Part shown: in pieces, positions 43,701 to 54,100 of the stretch | How the letters are laid out: every line of letters begins with the position of its first letter | How positions within the stretch are numbered: the stretch's first letter is position 1 | Assembly: GCF_000308515.1 (NCBI RefSeq) | Contig: NZ_BAFV01000015.1 | Location: 179,512-243,511, forward strand | Source: Nocardia carnea NBRC 14403 | Lineage (GTDB): Bacteria; Actinomycetota; Actinomycetes; Mycobacteriales; Mycobacteriaceae | Direction of reading: 5' to 3' | DNA length: 64,000 nt | Made by a program: the position numbers and the translations under genes | Notes under the pieces: generated by a model | Told to the model about the DNA's origin: nothing | Database searches by the model: none | The model's input: only the letters and a program-made list of their open reading frames with translations

Positions 43701-45198
43701 GGCACTGCAGGAGTGGGTGCACCATCTCGGACCGGGGACAGCGGCCGTGGTGTTCTGCGGAATCGGCGAAGCGGACCCCGCCACCGGCGAACCGGCGCGC
43801 GATGCGAACGGCGAGTATGCGGTTGTCGGCTATCTGCCGATGACCGTGATCTATCCGGCGAAGGCCGTGGTCGACGGCCGGATCGTCACACCCACGGCGC
43901 CGAAGTGGTGGGATCCGGCGAGTAACAACACCTGGGACGGGCCACCCCCCGGCCTGGCCGCTGTCACCGTGCAGTTCGGCTTCATTACGCTGCCATCGGA
44001 CGCGACGGTCGATTCGTCGGGGCGGGGCCCGGTGGATCCGGGGCCGCTGGTTCCGTTGCGGACACCGGTGTTCAACCGGGCGGGGCCACCGCTGCGGTTG
44101 CTGGATCCGTCCCGGGGACGGCAGTTCGGTCCCGGGCAGCTGGCTCGGCCGGAATCCGGCGCACCCACTCAGGAGCTGGCATCGCTGCTGGGTGACGGTG
44201 CCGGCGGCTTCGTGGCCGGTGCCGATCCGCGGTCGTATCCGTCGCCGGAGAACGCGTATGGGTCGAAGATCAACCTGGGCGGGCATTTCCTGGAAGGGCG
44301 GGGCACGAACAAATGGGATGCCCATCTGTCGGGGTTGTCGACGTTCTTGCAGTATCCGCTCGCGGCGGCCGCGCGCCATCCGGAACCCGATGGCGAGTAC
44401 AGCAGCCACGACGAAGCCGATGGGCGAGGGCGGGCGATCGAATGGCTGCAGAGCATGCCCGATACCTTCACGGCATCCTCGCTGCCCGAATCCTATGCGG
44501 CGCTGCATGCGTGGGTGACGATGCTCGGCCCGGGGTCGGGCGCACTGGGATTCAGCGCGATCCAGCGGGTGGATCCCGAAACCGGTGAGCTGATGCGTAA
44601 TGACCGCGGCGAACCGGTCACTTCGCATTTCGAGCCGATCCTGGTGCTCTATCCGGCGCGGACCTCGGCGGCCGACCCCACCCCGCCGTCCGGTCCGATG
44701 TGGTGGGACGCGGCGTCCGGCGAGTCGTGGGATCAGCCGCCGGCCGCCCCGATCGCCGGGAGCTGGTGGTTCGGTTTCATCGCGGTTCCGCCCGGCCGGA
44801 TCGTCGATCCCGGGTTGGCGGAATACGGTTCGCCGGCGCGGTCGGCGGACGAGGATTCCGACGAGATCAGTTCGGACAACCTGTATTCGGACGAATCCGA
44901 TATAGACGACGACTCCGACGGCCCGCCGGACGCCGGGGTCGCGCCGGGCGGGGATCGGTCGGCGGGGGTGAAGCGGGAGCGTTCGCCGGATTCGGGTTCG
45001 GATGTGGAGTCCGATGCGGCGCCGCCGAAACGATCGCGGCTGGATGATCCGGCAGGGACCGGACAGGCAGGACGGGGACGGTGCCGCGCCGGGGGTGAAG
45101 CGGGAGCGTTCGCCGGATTCGGGTTCGGATGTGGAGTCCGATGCGGCGCCGCCGAAACGATCGCGGCTCGACGATCCGGCAGCACCCGATCCCGGTGA
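37744..45198 (+). CDS. CpnT-like giant toxin, first segment of a split mega-ORF
   Basis: 2,484 residues as read. Residues 1-340: WXG100-like ESX N-terminus (LYLPEDMRWLGWIAGAEWPD, hydrophobic NIIITLCWLAVEIALAWLFP near 110-130, then Gly/Ala-rich helices), very like the gene at 62601. Residues 340-945: Gly/Ser/Pro linker. Then a papain-fold pair at 40580-41940, with Cys1025 (GNCQDCSLSLLASFAGRP), His1129 and Asp1146 (VWFDPQTG), and three more units at 42475-43215 (Cys1652, NCQDC), 43300-44040 and 44086-44830, the last two without Cys. An acidic Asp/Ser linker follows with basic KR motifs. The reading frame is lost at the GGG of 45055-45057; the last about 48 residues are out of frame. Without that G it continues into the next entry. 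Confidence 0.8.
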   Translation: MSLYLPEDMRWLGWIAGAEWPDGDEDKVWAVSEVWEKYSAELKTLVAAIEEAKQEAIAAYPEGEAREEIAARYDELIAGEKSLAALAQNMADTSVTVFDFGTEVQAAKINIIITLCWLAVEIALAWLFPPTAPAQQAAAIGTTRAIMQAVSTALNRSVARLASKLGAPTVKRSFWRNLASGKPTMPTADDWADLVGEVAQGAAEEVVINASVQVGQYADDKRREINGQEILVSGVAGGAAEPVGSALAKGANKAIGKGFGFSDDFAGKIDNWWGRPLQNAVVGGIADGGAGIFGSMVGAAMTGASLADSITGIGVAGGFIQGSIVGAADPTSFGWPRGGGGPGGGYGNAESWLGNPEFAMGGPRSGEVPAAGDGSAGETARHRDGPGDSPGGTGQRPPSGDTPGVGGAGPRSPGDGQQGPVPAGRSSDTPTAGDEPKAPGGGEADGHNGSSESTGSVPSERQQKSGVPGEQHPGSYPAAGQSPSGDSPHQPGGHSSDRNENSAGGPDVGAPQSPSRADRDAGPEGAGSSHSDSRQSGTGTPEGRPPEGAASESGPEGDRERPGPENAGQTGERTGTAGDSAESGESEREGDRSEQGGLRPERDGVEPERENAGNNPDSAESDPVKRASVTGPETGDRTDEYAERRGPQDSSRNAQSDVSSPDFTVSPPPMAVPAQPGAVPPGSPTASGQPGSTPPPQSGTPGQSTTAPTHPGSPNTTSSAAQQHGSSSNATPGEKPGTSPSSGSSPAQSSRDVPGRSDAAGESAPLPDPASPMAGVSSPAPAGLPPGAADSVISAAPAPSQPPDAPDTSDPAVRSDPGPARNAGPEQQRSGPSTPTADSGPIRRAPESAAGPAPDTGRPRPGELSTPAPRRLPEQAITAEPAAPAEESHDAPGIAAEEVPVPVPVDAGPQARPAGSGTQVRPAGSGGQQITAPVGGQPETPGSRRFTPAQWQVIPHLARDRFTRSYGPVEDPSYQTAVEQALSDRRGGFEQFRNPATFTAVPGGKPYGMLINGPGPNAPGRSGNCQDCSLSLLASFAGRPQVAAPWTGRLPKDSLRSGYLQAQRFLGSRATHFDNGSRPVAEQYQAAHQHIKDLGAGTMVYVTTYWHKTNVLGFKQYNPDGSPVYDGTHATAVVVPDGETEPVWFDPQTGAYEYAPPKRFRKHAAKVDFVIGTPETVAAAAEHRQELESSLREGRSGFAAGRHPGAYTAVPGGRPYGELLALGGGYPMGGRTDPYEAAVVAASTFLGAPRFTIPNWDHFNEGGQPFAEPDTHRRGRSRIEGWFGDRMTSLATGARTVRQQYQAAYDEVRGLGALGVGVAEITRPVRGSAEPDRSLRLLTYPAGADPDNPTEPAEPVWWDPMTGRTWSHAEMLATIGSETEISFVAAPGNELIELHYLAASTPAGVFRSPAAEAATQATGPRDGDRDTASDDEAPESPRFGSRVVEVPDTAATRSLPQTDSPSAPITREPLPAGLAAPDSEDDDSDHWSEPPPAGAAGLVREIGSPPARLDSSPELDADESADGGTANDAEENSSANSDSDGWLEELADDDQQEPDLVASTAANRESEDGAAAPRPLLEPPMVLLDPAEMRIFGPGYLAPPDLVAQRALEDAMRGPNGFVVYADPGSYPPGGTAYGALINPGVGVDPGRDDNCQDCVLAGLATFLGRPTVAAAVYPVVVDGRVTWADGETGGPARQAWMIGLGERQLGGSGTVREQLDTVHNEVASHGFGSAAVVTTTWPVRNPATGGTDRAEGEPAAGGEHSWLVVYPVPTKRDASGALIDEGPLWWDPQTDKRSHRPFDLTPEKVSFVLIPPGRTVSTVDELLPVPAALDQPPAYPRPAVVPALGHTTPSQLPDPSVTWSLGPGRLDSVEHPGMQKTLERMLADGHGGYVAGADPTTYPSPDRPFGAVINGGKSRPRSRFENRWEALISGVSSFRGLPLVAPPKNLDGGNPDNLVEDAEGIARITEWLQTEPDHFGAIPEAEQGAALQEWVHHLGPGTAAVVFCGIGEADPATGEPARDANGEYAVVGYLPMTVIYPAKAVVDGRIVTPTAPKWWDPASNNTWDGPPPGLAAVTVQFGFITLPSDATVDSSGRGPVDPGPLVPLRTPVFNRAGPPLRLLDPSRGRQFGPGQLARPESGAPTQELASLLGDGAGGFVAGADPRSYPSPENAYGSKINLGGHFLEGRGTNKWDAHLSGLSTFLQYPLAAAARHPEPDGEYSSHDEADGRGRAIEWLQSMPDTFTASSLPESYAALHAWVTMLGPGSGALGFSAIQRVDPETGELMRNDRGEPVTSHFEPILVLYPARTSAADPTPPSGPMWWDAASGESWDQPPAAPIAGSWWFGFIAVPPGRIVDPGLAEYGSPARSADEDSDEISSDNLYSDESDIDDDSDGPPDAGVAPGGDRSAGVKRERSPDSGSDVESDAAPPKRSRLDDPAGTGQAGRGRCRAGGEAGAFAGFGFGCGVRCGAAETIAARRSGSTRSR
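44968..45175 (+). repeat. Direct repeat of about 85 bp, 127 bases apart, with basic NLS-like motifs
   Basis: Copy 1 (44968-45048) and copy 2 (45095-45175) are nearly identical and encode VKRERSP ... APPKRSRLDD. The distance of 127 is one more than 42 codons; the surplus is explained by the extra G at 45055-45057, so the duplication was originally in frame. The APPKRSRLDD core resembles the c-Myc nuclear signal PAAKRVKLD. Confidence 0.8.
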
Positions 45199-48100
45199 TC
45201 GCGATGGGGACGATTCCGATCACGGGTACGACTCCGATATCGAGGATGCCGATCCGGGCGATTCGGATGACGAGGGCTCGGATGACGAGCAGTCCGCGGC
45301 GAGCGATTCGGAGGAGAACGCGTCGGATCACGCCGACTCGAATGCGGACGGCCCGGACCCGGACGACTCGGAGTCCGACGGGTCGGTCGGCGCGGAGTCC
45401 GATACGGCCGACCCCGATGCCGCTGACGCGGCCGGCGACAGCCCGGATGCCGGCGATCCGGGCGGGAACAACCCGGATGCCGGCAGCTCTCAGCCCGACG
45501 CTTCGGGCCCGGACGATTCGGACATCGATGGTTCGGACTCGGACCATTCGGATGGGGAGGCCTCGGACCCCGGCGATTCGGATGCGGGCAACTCGGATTC
45601 GAGCGGATTCGCGGCCTCGGCCCGGCGCCTGTTCAGGTCGCTACCGGAACCCCCTATGACCTTGGCCGATCCGGCCCTGCTGCGGGTAATCGGGCCGGAC
45701 CACCTCGCGCCACTGGAGGACGAATCGATCCAAACCGCGGTCGAGGACGCGCTGTCCGGGCCGGACGGATTCGTCCGCTACGCCGATCCGAGCAGCTTTC
45801 CCACCTCTGACAACCCGTACGGCCGGCTGATCAACCCCGACCCGTACGGCCGGCCGGGGCGTATCACCAACTGCGCGGATTGTGTGCTGGCGGGGCTGGC
45901 GACCTTCTTCGGTTTCCCCCTGGCCGGAGTTCCGGTGTATCCCGGGGTCGTCGACGGCGAGGTCGCCTGGGGTGGTGAATACGCCGCCGCTCGAAGGCAA
46001 TTCGCGGTTACCGGACTCGTCGAAGCGGAGATCGGCAATGCCGCCGGGCGGGTTCGCGAAGTGCTCACCGCTGTCTCCGATCATGTGCGCCACCTGGGGC
46101 AGAGCTCGGCGGCCATCGTGTCCAACGGATGGGCGAAGATTGATCGCGATACCGGTGAGCGGGTGCCGGGCAGTGATGGGCTACCGATGGCGGATTCCGA
46201 AGGACATGTCATCCTTCTCGTCTATCCGGTGCCCACGAAGCGCAACGCGGCCGGTGAGCTGATCGATCCGGGCCCGCTCTGGTGGGATCCGCAAGCCGGC
46301 ACGATGTCGCGGGAGCCATTCGAGAAGTTCGTCGACGATTCGATGCGGCTCGCTGTCACCTTCATTCCGCCGGGACGCACCATTGCCCGGATGCCCGCGG
46401 CGGGTCCGCCGGTGCCGCATCCGCTGCCGCCGCCCGGTCCGCTGCCGGCGGTTGCTCCGGTCCGCGGCCGGCCGGCTCCGCTCCGGTTGTCCGATCCGGC
46501 ACACACGCGCCGTTTCGGCTGGAATGCGTTGTCGCCGGTCGCGCACCCCGGTCACCAGAATCTGCTGGAACGCTCCCTCCGGCACCACACCGGTGGGTTC
46601 GTGGTCGGTGCCGACCCCAGCAGCTATCCGGCACCCGGATATCCGTACGGGCGGATGATCAACTTCGGCGGCAGCGGTATGGATGAGCGCCGCATCAACC
46701 GCTGGGACGCACTCCAGTCGGGATTATCGTCCTTCCTGGGCAATCCGTTGACCGCGGCGGAGCGGAACCCGGCCGCGGGTGCGGTCGATCCCGAGGGGCT
46801 CACGCGCACACTGCAGTGGTTGCAGACCCCGCCGGACAGTTTCGCGGACGTACCGGTGGAGCAGCGGCCCGCGGCGCTGCAGGCATGGGTGCACCACCTC
46901 GGCCCAGGGGCTGTGGCGGTGGCGTTCTTCGGACTCGGCGAGCGGGATCCGGATACCGGTGCGCTGCGGACGGATCAGGCCGGCCTGCCCGCTTTTTCGC
47001 ACTACGAGCCGATGCTGGTGATCTTCCCCGTGGTCACCACCGCCGATGGGCAGACGCCGCCGCCCATCGAGCCGAAGTGGTGGGATCCGCTCACCAACGG
47101 GACGTGGGATGCGGCCCCGGACGAACTGGCCGGTCTGACGGTCCGTTTCGGATTCGTCATGCTGCGGCCGGGAACGACGGTCGATGCGGCCGCTCGCGGC
47201 CCGGCGGTCGCACTGCCGCCGCCTCCGCTGGTGGCGCCGTCGAGTAGCCGGCCGGGGCCGCCCATGCGGTTGCCCGATCCTGCGGGCAGCCGTAGTGCGC
47301 GGTGGCTGGCGCCGTTGGAGTACACCGATTCACAGGTGACACTGACCTCGGTGCTGACCGGCGACGACGGAAAGCCGGTGGTGGGGGCCGATCCCCGGAG
47401 CTTCCCGGCACCGGGACTGTCCTACGGGTGGCTGGTCAACCTGGGGGGCGGTTCCGTATTCGGGCGGTCGACGAACAAATGGGACGCGATGCTTTCGGGG
47501 CTGGCGACCTTCCTGGGGCATCCATCGGTGTCGCTCCCACGGGCTGTGGATATCGGCGGTGACTCCTACAGCGGTTCGCTCGACGGCGACGGCCGGCAGC
47601 GGGCCCTCAACTGGTTGCGCACCAAACCGGATCGCTACCGCACCGGATCGACGGAGCAGCACTACGCGGCACTACAGGCATGGATACAGATGCTCGGACC
47701 GGGCTCGGGAGCGCTGGTGATGCGCGCGGTCCCCGAAACCGATCCGGAAACCGGGGCACCGCTGCGGGAGAACGGCAGGTTCGTGGTTTCCCATCACGAA
47801 CCCATGGCACTGCTGCTCTACCCGGCGGTGACCTCGCGCGAGAATCCGGCCCCACCCCCCGGGCCGGTGTGGTGGGACCCGGTTTTCGACGAGACGTGGG
47901 AACAACCACCGGCCGAGATGACCACCGCCCTCGGAAATATCGACTTCATCGCGATACCGCCCGGCCGGATCGTGGACCCCGGTATCGATGCCGGCTACGA
48001 TTCGGACATCTTGTCGTCCGAGGAGTCGGATGAATTCGACTCTGACAGTGCGGATTCCGAATTCGGTGATGCGGACGGTGCTGATCCGGGCGACAGCGGG

Positions 48101-51100
48101 TCCGATATTGCCGGTCCACAGGGGCGCTCGCAGTACCTGATCGGATACGGCGCGGACCGGCATACCCCGGCGGACGGACGGTCCGAGCGGGTGGTTCCGC
48201 TGATGGAGCCCTCGCCGGTGACGCCGATGACTACAGTTGCGTGGTTCACCGACGAGGAACTGGCTGTGATCCCGCACCTGTACAAGGATCAGGATCACGC
48301 CGTGTGGAGCGGGGTCGGGCAGCGGTATCAGGACGAGCTGGAAGCGTCGGTGTCGGTCGGCGACCGGTTCGCGCCGTTCCAGGATCCGGTGACGTTCACG
48401 ATGGTGCCGTATGGCAGACCGTACGGGCAGTTGATCGCTGCCGAGGGCCGGCGGGGCCTGCGCGAATCGTGCGAGGATATCTCCCTGTCGCTGATCGCCA
48501 CCTTCTTCGGTCGGCCGCAGGTCGCGGCCGAGCGGATCGGGCGTAACAGAAACGATCTGCTGACCGACGGCCTGCATCAGGCCATGCGATTCCTGGGAAA
48601 CAAGAACGTCTCCTACCACGACGGCGCCAGTACTGTCGCGCAGCAATACCGGCTGGCGAACGAGCGGATCACCGCACTGGGGCCGGGTGCGGCGGCCTTT
48701 GTCGAGCTCCAGTGGCACAAGACAGCGAACGGCCGCAAGCTGTACCACTCGGACGGGTCACCACAGATCGACGACGGCCACGTCATCGTGGCGATGTATC
48801 CGGATTACGGTCCGGACCCGGCGGATGACAAGGGACCGGTCTGGTACGACGGTCAGACGCGGATGTACAGCTACAACTCTCCGCCCGCCGATACTGTGCA
48901 GCACACCGCGCAGGTCTCTTTCGTTTTCGGTACTCCCAGGTCGGTGGTGGCCGCGGCGAAACATCGCCAGGCGGTGCAGGATTCGCTACGTGATGATCGC
49001 GGCAGGCCGGCCCGCTACCGGATGCCGAACCATACGCTCGTGCCGGGGGGCCGCCCCTACCAGGACCTGATCGATTTCCGCGCCGGGCCGCCGGGCCGGT
49101 TCAGCATTATCGAGGCCGCGGTGGCCGGCGCCTCGTGCTTCCTCGGTAACCCGGCCTTCGTGGTGCCGCACCGTGACAGCCACAGTGCCGACGGCCGCCC
49201 GGCCCCGGACCGTCTGCTGACAGGGAACGGTCTGGAGTTCGTCCAGCTGTGGTTCGGGCGGCCGCTGCGTTCACTGGCCGAGGGGGACCGGACGATCCGC
49301 GAGCAGTTCGCCATGGCCCATGACGAGGTGCTGGCGCTGGGCTCCGGGTCGCTCGGACTGGTCACCGTCGCAAGTGACCGGCAAGGCGCCCACCGCTCGC
49401 TGCTGCTGCTGTCTCCGCGCTCGGAGAACGGCGCGGATATGCCCCCGGTGTGGTGGGAGCCCCTGACCGGCGAGATGTACTCGATGCGGGAAGCGTTCAG
49501 CATCCTTGCGCAGCAGCCGGGTTTCGAGACGCTCGGGTTCGTTGCCGATACCGGCCGGGCCCTGCGCGCGCACCTGAAGCGGCCGTTACCCGCGCTCACC
49601 GGCACGGAGGCACCGGCCACTCGGCGTGGTCGGGTGCGTGAGCTGCCGGCCGGGCCCGATGCGCAGGCGCCGTTCGAGTCCCGGATCGCCGAACTCGCCG
49701 CGACGGCCACGGGTCCCGAAACCGCCACCGATCCGGAAGCCGGCCGGTACTCCGAACCGGGGCGGCCGGGCGACGATTCGGACAGCATCATCTGGCCGGA
49801 CGAGGTGGAGGAATACGGCGCGGACAGCGATGATCCGGACGCGGCCGATACCGAGGGCGATCAGGGCGCGGCTCAGCTGATCCAGCTGAGCCGGGCCGGC
49901 GCCGACCGGCACTCCCCGCCGGCGCGGATCGTGCCACAGATCCAACCGGCGGCAGCGACACCGATGAACACCGTTCCGTGGTTCACGGCCGCGGAACGTG
50001 CCCTGCTCCCGAAACTGTTCAAGGATCAGGATCGTGCCGTGTGGGGTGGGGTCTCGCAGCGGCATCAGGATGCCCTCGAAGCGTCGGTGTGGGTCGGGGA
50101 CCGGTTCGCCCCGTTCCAGGACCCGGTGACCTTCACGATGGTGCCGGGCGGTAAGCCCTACGGGCAGTTGATCTCTGCCGAGGGCCGGCGAGGCATGGGC
50201 ATGGCGTGCCAGGATATTACGCTGTCGCTGATCGCCACCTTCTACGGTATGCCCCAGGCCGCGGCCTCGCAGATCGGTGATATCACCACCGATCTGCTGA
50301 AGATGGGCCGCTCCCAGGCCGGCCGTTTCTTCGGTAACCGATACACCTCGTTCGACGACGGGGTCCGCTCGATCGAGCGGCAGTACGAGAAGGCGCACGA
50401 ACTGATCGAATCCCGCGGGCCGGGGGCGGCGATGTTCGTCAACCTGGCCTGGCACAAGAGCGAAGACGGGCGAAAGCTATACCAGGCCGATGGGCTACCG
50501 CAGTTCGATGGCGGGCATGCCCTGGCGGTCCTGTATCCGGATTACGGTCCGGACCCGGCGGACGACAAGGGACCGGTCTGGTACGACGCCCAGACCAAGG
50601 AGTTCAGCTACGGCGGTCCGCCGGCAGCGATTCCGGAGAACACCGCGCGGGTCGATTTCGTGCTCGGTACACCCGCTTCGGTGGTGGCGGCAGCCAAGCA
50701 TCGCAAGGCGCTGTGGCAGTCGCTGAGCGATGAGCAGGGCCGGCCGGTGCGGTACCGGGCGCCCTCGTATACGCCGGTGCCGGGTGGTCGCCCCTACAGC
50801 GAGCTGGTCGATTTCGCCGCCGGGCCCCGGGGGCGGTTCGGCTACCTCGACGCGGCGATTGCCGGGGCCGCGAGCTTCCTCGGTATGCCCACCTTCACTG
50901 TGCCGAACCGAAACGCGTTCAACTCGGGCGGCCGGCCGGCTCGCTACCGCGACCTGGACCGCGACGACGGTGAAATCGCCCGGACCTGGTTCGGTGGCGA
51001 GACGGTATCGCTGGCGCGGGACGGCCGGACGATCGCGGAGCAGTTCACCGAAGCCCACGAGATGGTGCGGAAACTGGGTTCCGGCTCGCTGGGGCTGGTG

Positions 51101-54100
51101 GTCGTTTCCGGCGGGCCCCGCGGCGCCGAGCACAGTGCGCTGCTCCTGCTCTACCCCAGATCCGACGACGGTGCCGATATGCCGCTGCAGTGGTGGAACA
51201 CCACGACCGGCAAGAAATACTCGCACCGGGACGCACTGACCCACCTGGTCCGGGAGCCGAAGTTCGAGGCGCTCGGAATCGTGGCCGCTACCGGCGAGCA
51301 GCTACTGACGCATCTGCGGAATCCGCTGTACATCCCGACGGCCACCGGGGACCCGGCACACGGGCCCGGGCGAGTGCAGGAACTCGGAGTGGCCGGGTCT
51401 CCCGGGATTCCGCACGCTCGGGCTCTGGCCCCGGCCACGGGGGCGGAGCAAGGCGGCGCCGCAGATGTGGGGCCCCGGGGCCCCGGGCAGGTGTTCGAGT
51501 TGCCCGACGACGATCCGCGGGAACCCGACCTGGTGGGCACGGCGGCCGGCCGGGGTGGTGCCGAGCAGCCGGGCGCCGCACCGATCGCCGGGGATCCGGG
51601 CAACGACCGACCGGATGCTCCAGGGGACACCCGCCCTGCCGCCGGCGAGCCGCAACAGCCGGCCCTCCGTAAGCGGTCGGTATCGGATGACGAGGCGGCC
51701 CCACGCAAACGCCCGCGCACCGACGTCACGGACCCATCCGCGGCGAACCCGGAGCCGGTCTCCGTCCGGCCGCAGCCCACGCTCGCCCTGGTCTGGAACC
51801 GGCCGGAACCTCCGCTGCGCTTGGCCGATCCGGCAGCGAGCCGCCGGTTCGGCCCCGGGCAGCTGGCCCCCATCGAACACCCTGTCCTGCAGCAGATTCT
51901 GAATGCCGAGCTCCGGGACCGCGATGGAAACACGGTAGCCGGGGCCGATCCGCGCACCTTCCCGGTCCCGGGCGCCGGGTACGGCCGCCTGGTCAATGCG
52001 GCGGGATTCTTCCCCCTCGGACGCCGCACCAACCGATGGGATGCGACGCTGGCCGGCTTGGCGTCGTTCCTGGGCTACCCTTCGGCCGCCCTGCCGCGAT
52101 CCGAGGTGGGGCTCCCTCCCCACAACGACCATAACGAGGGGACAGCCGGATTCCAGCGGGCCGTGCGGTGGCTGCAGACCCGGCCCGATTCCTTCGCCGC
52201 CGGCACGCTACCGGAACAATATGCGGCGCTGCACGAGCTGGTCCGCACCCGTGGACCGGGGACAGCGGTCCTGGTGATCCATGTAATTCCCGAGATCGAC
52301 CCCGCGACGCGCCAACCGGTACGAGATCCCGGCGGCGGCATTCGCGCCGCCCACGAGCCGATGGTGATCGCGTATCCGCGGATCACCGCACGGGACAACG
52401 AGAATCCGGCGACCGGGCCGGTGTGGTGGCTGCCGTGGAGCAACGAAACCTGGACCCACCCGCCGTTCTCTCCGCTGCTGGGCAGCGCCTCGTTCGGTTT
52501 CATCGTCATCCCCGCGGATCGCACCGTCGGCGCACCGATCAGCGATGCGGCGAGTGGGCGGCCGGACCACGGGCTGTACCGGACCCACAACTACAAAGCC
52601 GCGCTGCGGTTGCCCGATCCCGCCCGGTCCCGGCCCTACGGTCCCGGATTTCTCGATCAGCTCGAGCACCCCGGTATGCAGAAGGCAGTGGAGCAGTCGC
52701 TGCGCGACCGCAACGGCCATACCGTCACCGGCGCCGATCCACAGACTTATCCGTCACCGAACGACCCGTACGGGCTGCGGGTCAACGGTCTGCAGAGCGG
52801 CTATGCCATGCGGGGCCGGACCGAGAACGAATGGGAGGCCATCCGGGCCGGACTGGCCTCGTTCAAGGGGTACCCCACGGTCGCGTATCCCCGGCATCCC
52901 GGTCCGGATCCCGATCCGGCCCGAGCCGTGGATACGCGCTGGGTCTCCTGGCTCTGTGCGTGGCTGGGCAGCCGGCCCGATACCTTCCGCGGGCCTTTGC
53001 CCATCACGCAGCAGTACGCGGCACTGCACCTGCTGGTGGCCACCAACGGCCCGGGTACGGCGGCGGTCGCGCTGCGGGCGATGCCTGCGCTCGATCCGTC
53101 CACGAACAGGCCACTGGTGCGGGACGGCAAGTTCGTGTTCTCCCACTATGCTCCGCTGCTGGTGGTCTTCCCGCAGTTCGACACGATCGACGCTCCCGAA
53201 ACACCCCCGGCGCCCAAGTGGTGGAACCCGATGACCGGCGAGATCTGGGTCCAGCCGACGACGGCGCTGATGGCCGGCAGTATCGCCCTCGCGTTCATCC
53301 CGGTGGATAGTCGCACCACGATCGACCCGGCGCTGGAGCGCCCGACGAATGCCCCTGCGCCGCCGGACGCGACCGAGCACGCCGACGTTCCCGGCCCGGA
53401 GACACCGGTCAACAGTGAGCCGCCGGATGTCGACGAGGATATCTACGGTGTCTCCGACCGAGGCGGGGAGGCGCCTGCCGTCGGCGACGACGTGACAGGT
53501 GCGGTGGATCCGGCGACGGGCGCGGTGCCGGCGGCCGCGCCGCAGGTGGATTCCGCTGGGCGGCTGGGCGTTCCGTCCGAGGCCGGGTGGCAAGCCGGGG
53601 AGTCGGGTGATACGGCCGGGACTCCGTTGCGGATCCGGGAGCGGTTACGTCACCTGCTGGGTGCGGCACGGTCGCGAATGTCGACTCGGGCGCGCGCCGG
53701 GGCCGGCGGTGTGCTTCCGCGGCTGACCGAGCAGGAACTGGCGTTGGTACCCGATCCGGCCGAACGCCGTGACGGTAACGGATACGAGCCGGTCGACCCG
53801 GCGGATCAGGCTGCGCTGGAAGCGGCAGTGCGGGATCCGCGGACAGGCCGGTTCCTGCAGTTCCAGAATTTGGCGGAATTCTCGGCAACAGGCGGAAAGC
53901 CGGCCGGGGAATTGATCAAACGGCCCGGGCACCCGGGCGCCCGGGCGCCGGGTGAATTGTGCGGATCTGACGCTTTCGTCGATTGTGACGTTCTACGGCG
54001 TACCCCAGACCGGGGCGGGGCGGACCGGCCGGCCGCCGCGAGATTACTTCACATACAGCGATATGCAGGCGTCTCAACTGCTCGGCAATCGTTCCGTCTA

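Noticed and set aside
45040..45060. Programmed ribosomal frameshift between the first two toxin segments
   Set aside because: No slippery heptamer, long homopolymer or pseudoknot-like element was seen, and the fault is a single extra base in a GGG run. The same kind of fault recurs at 53918.
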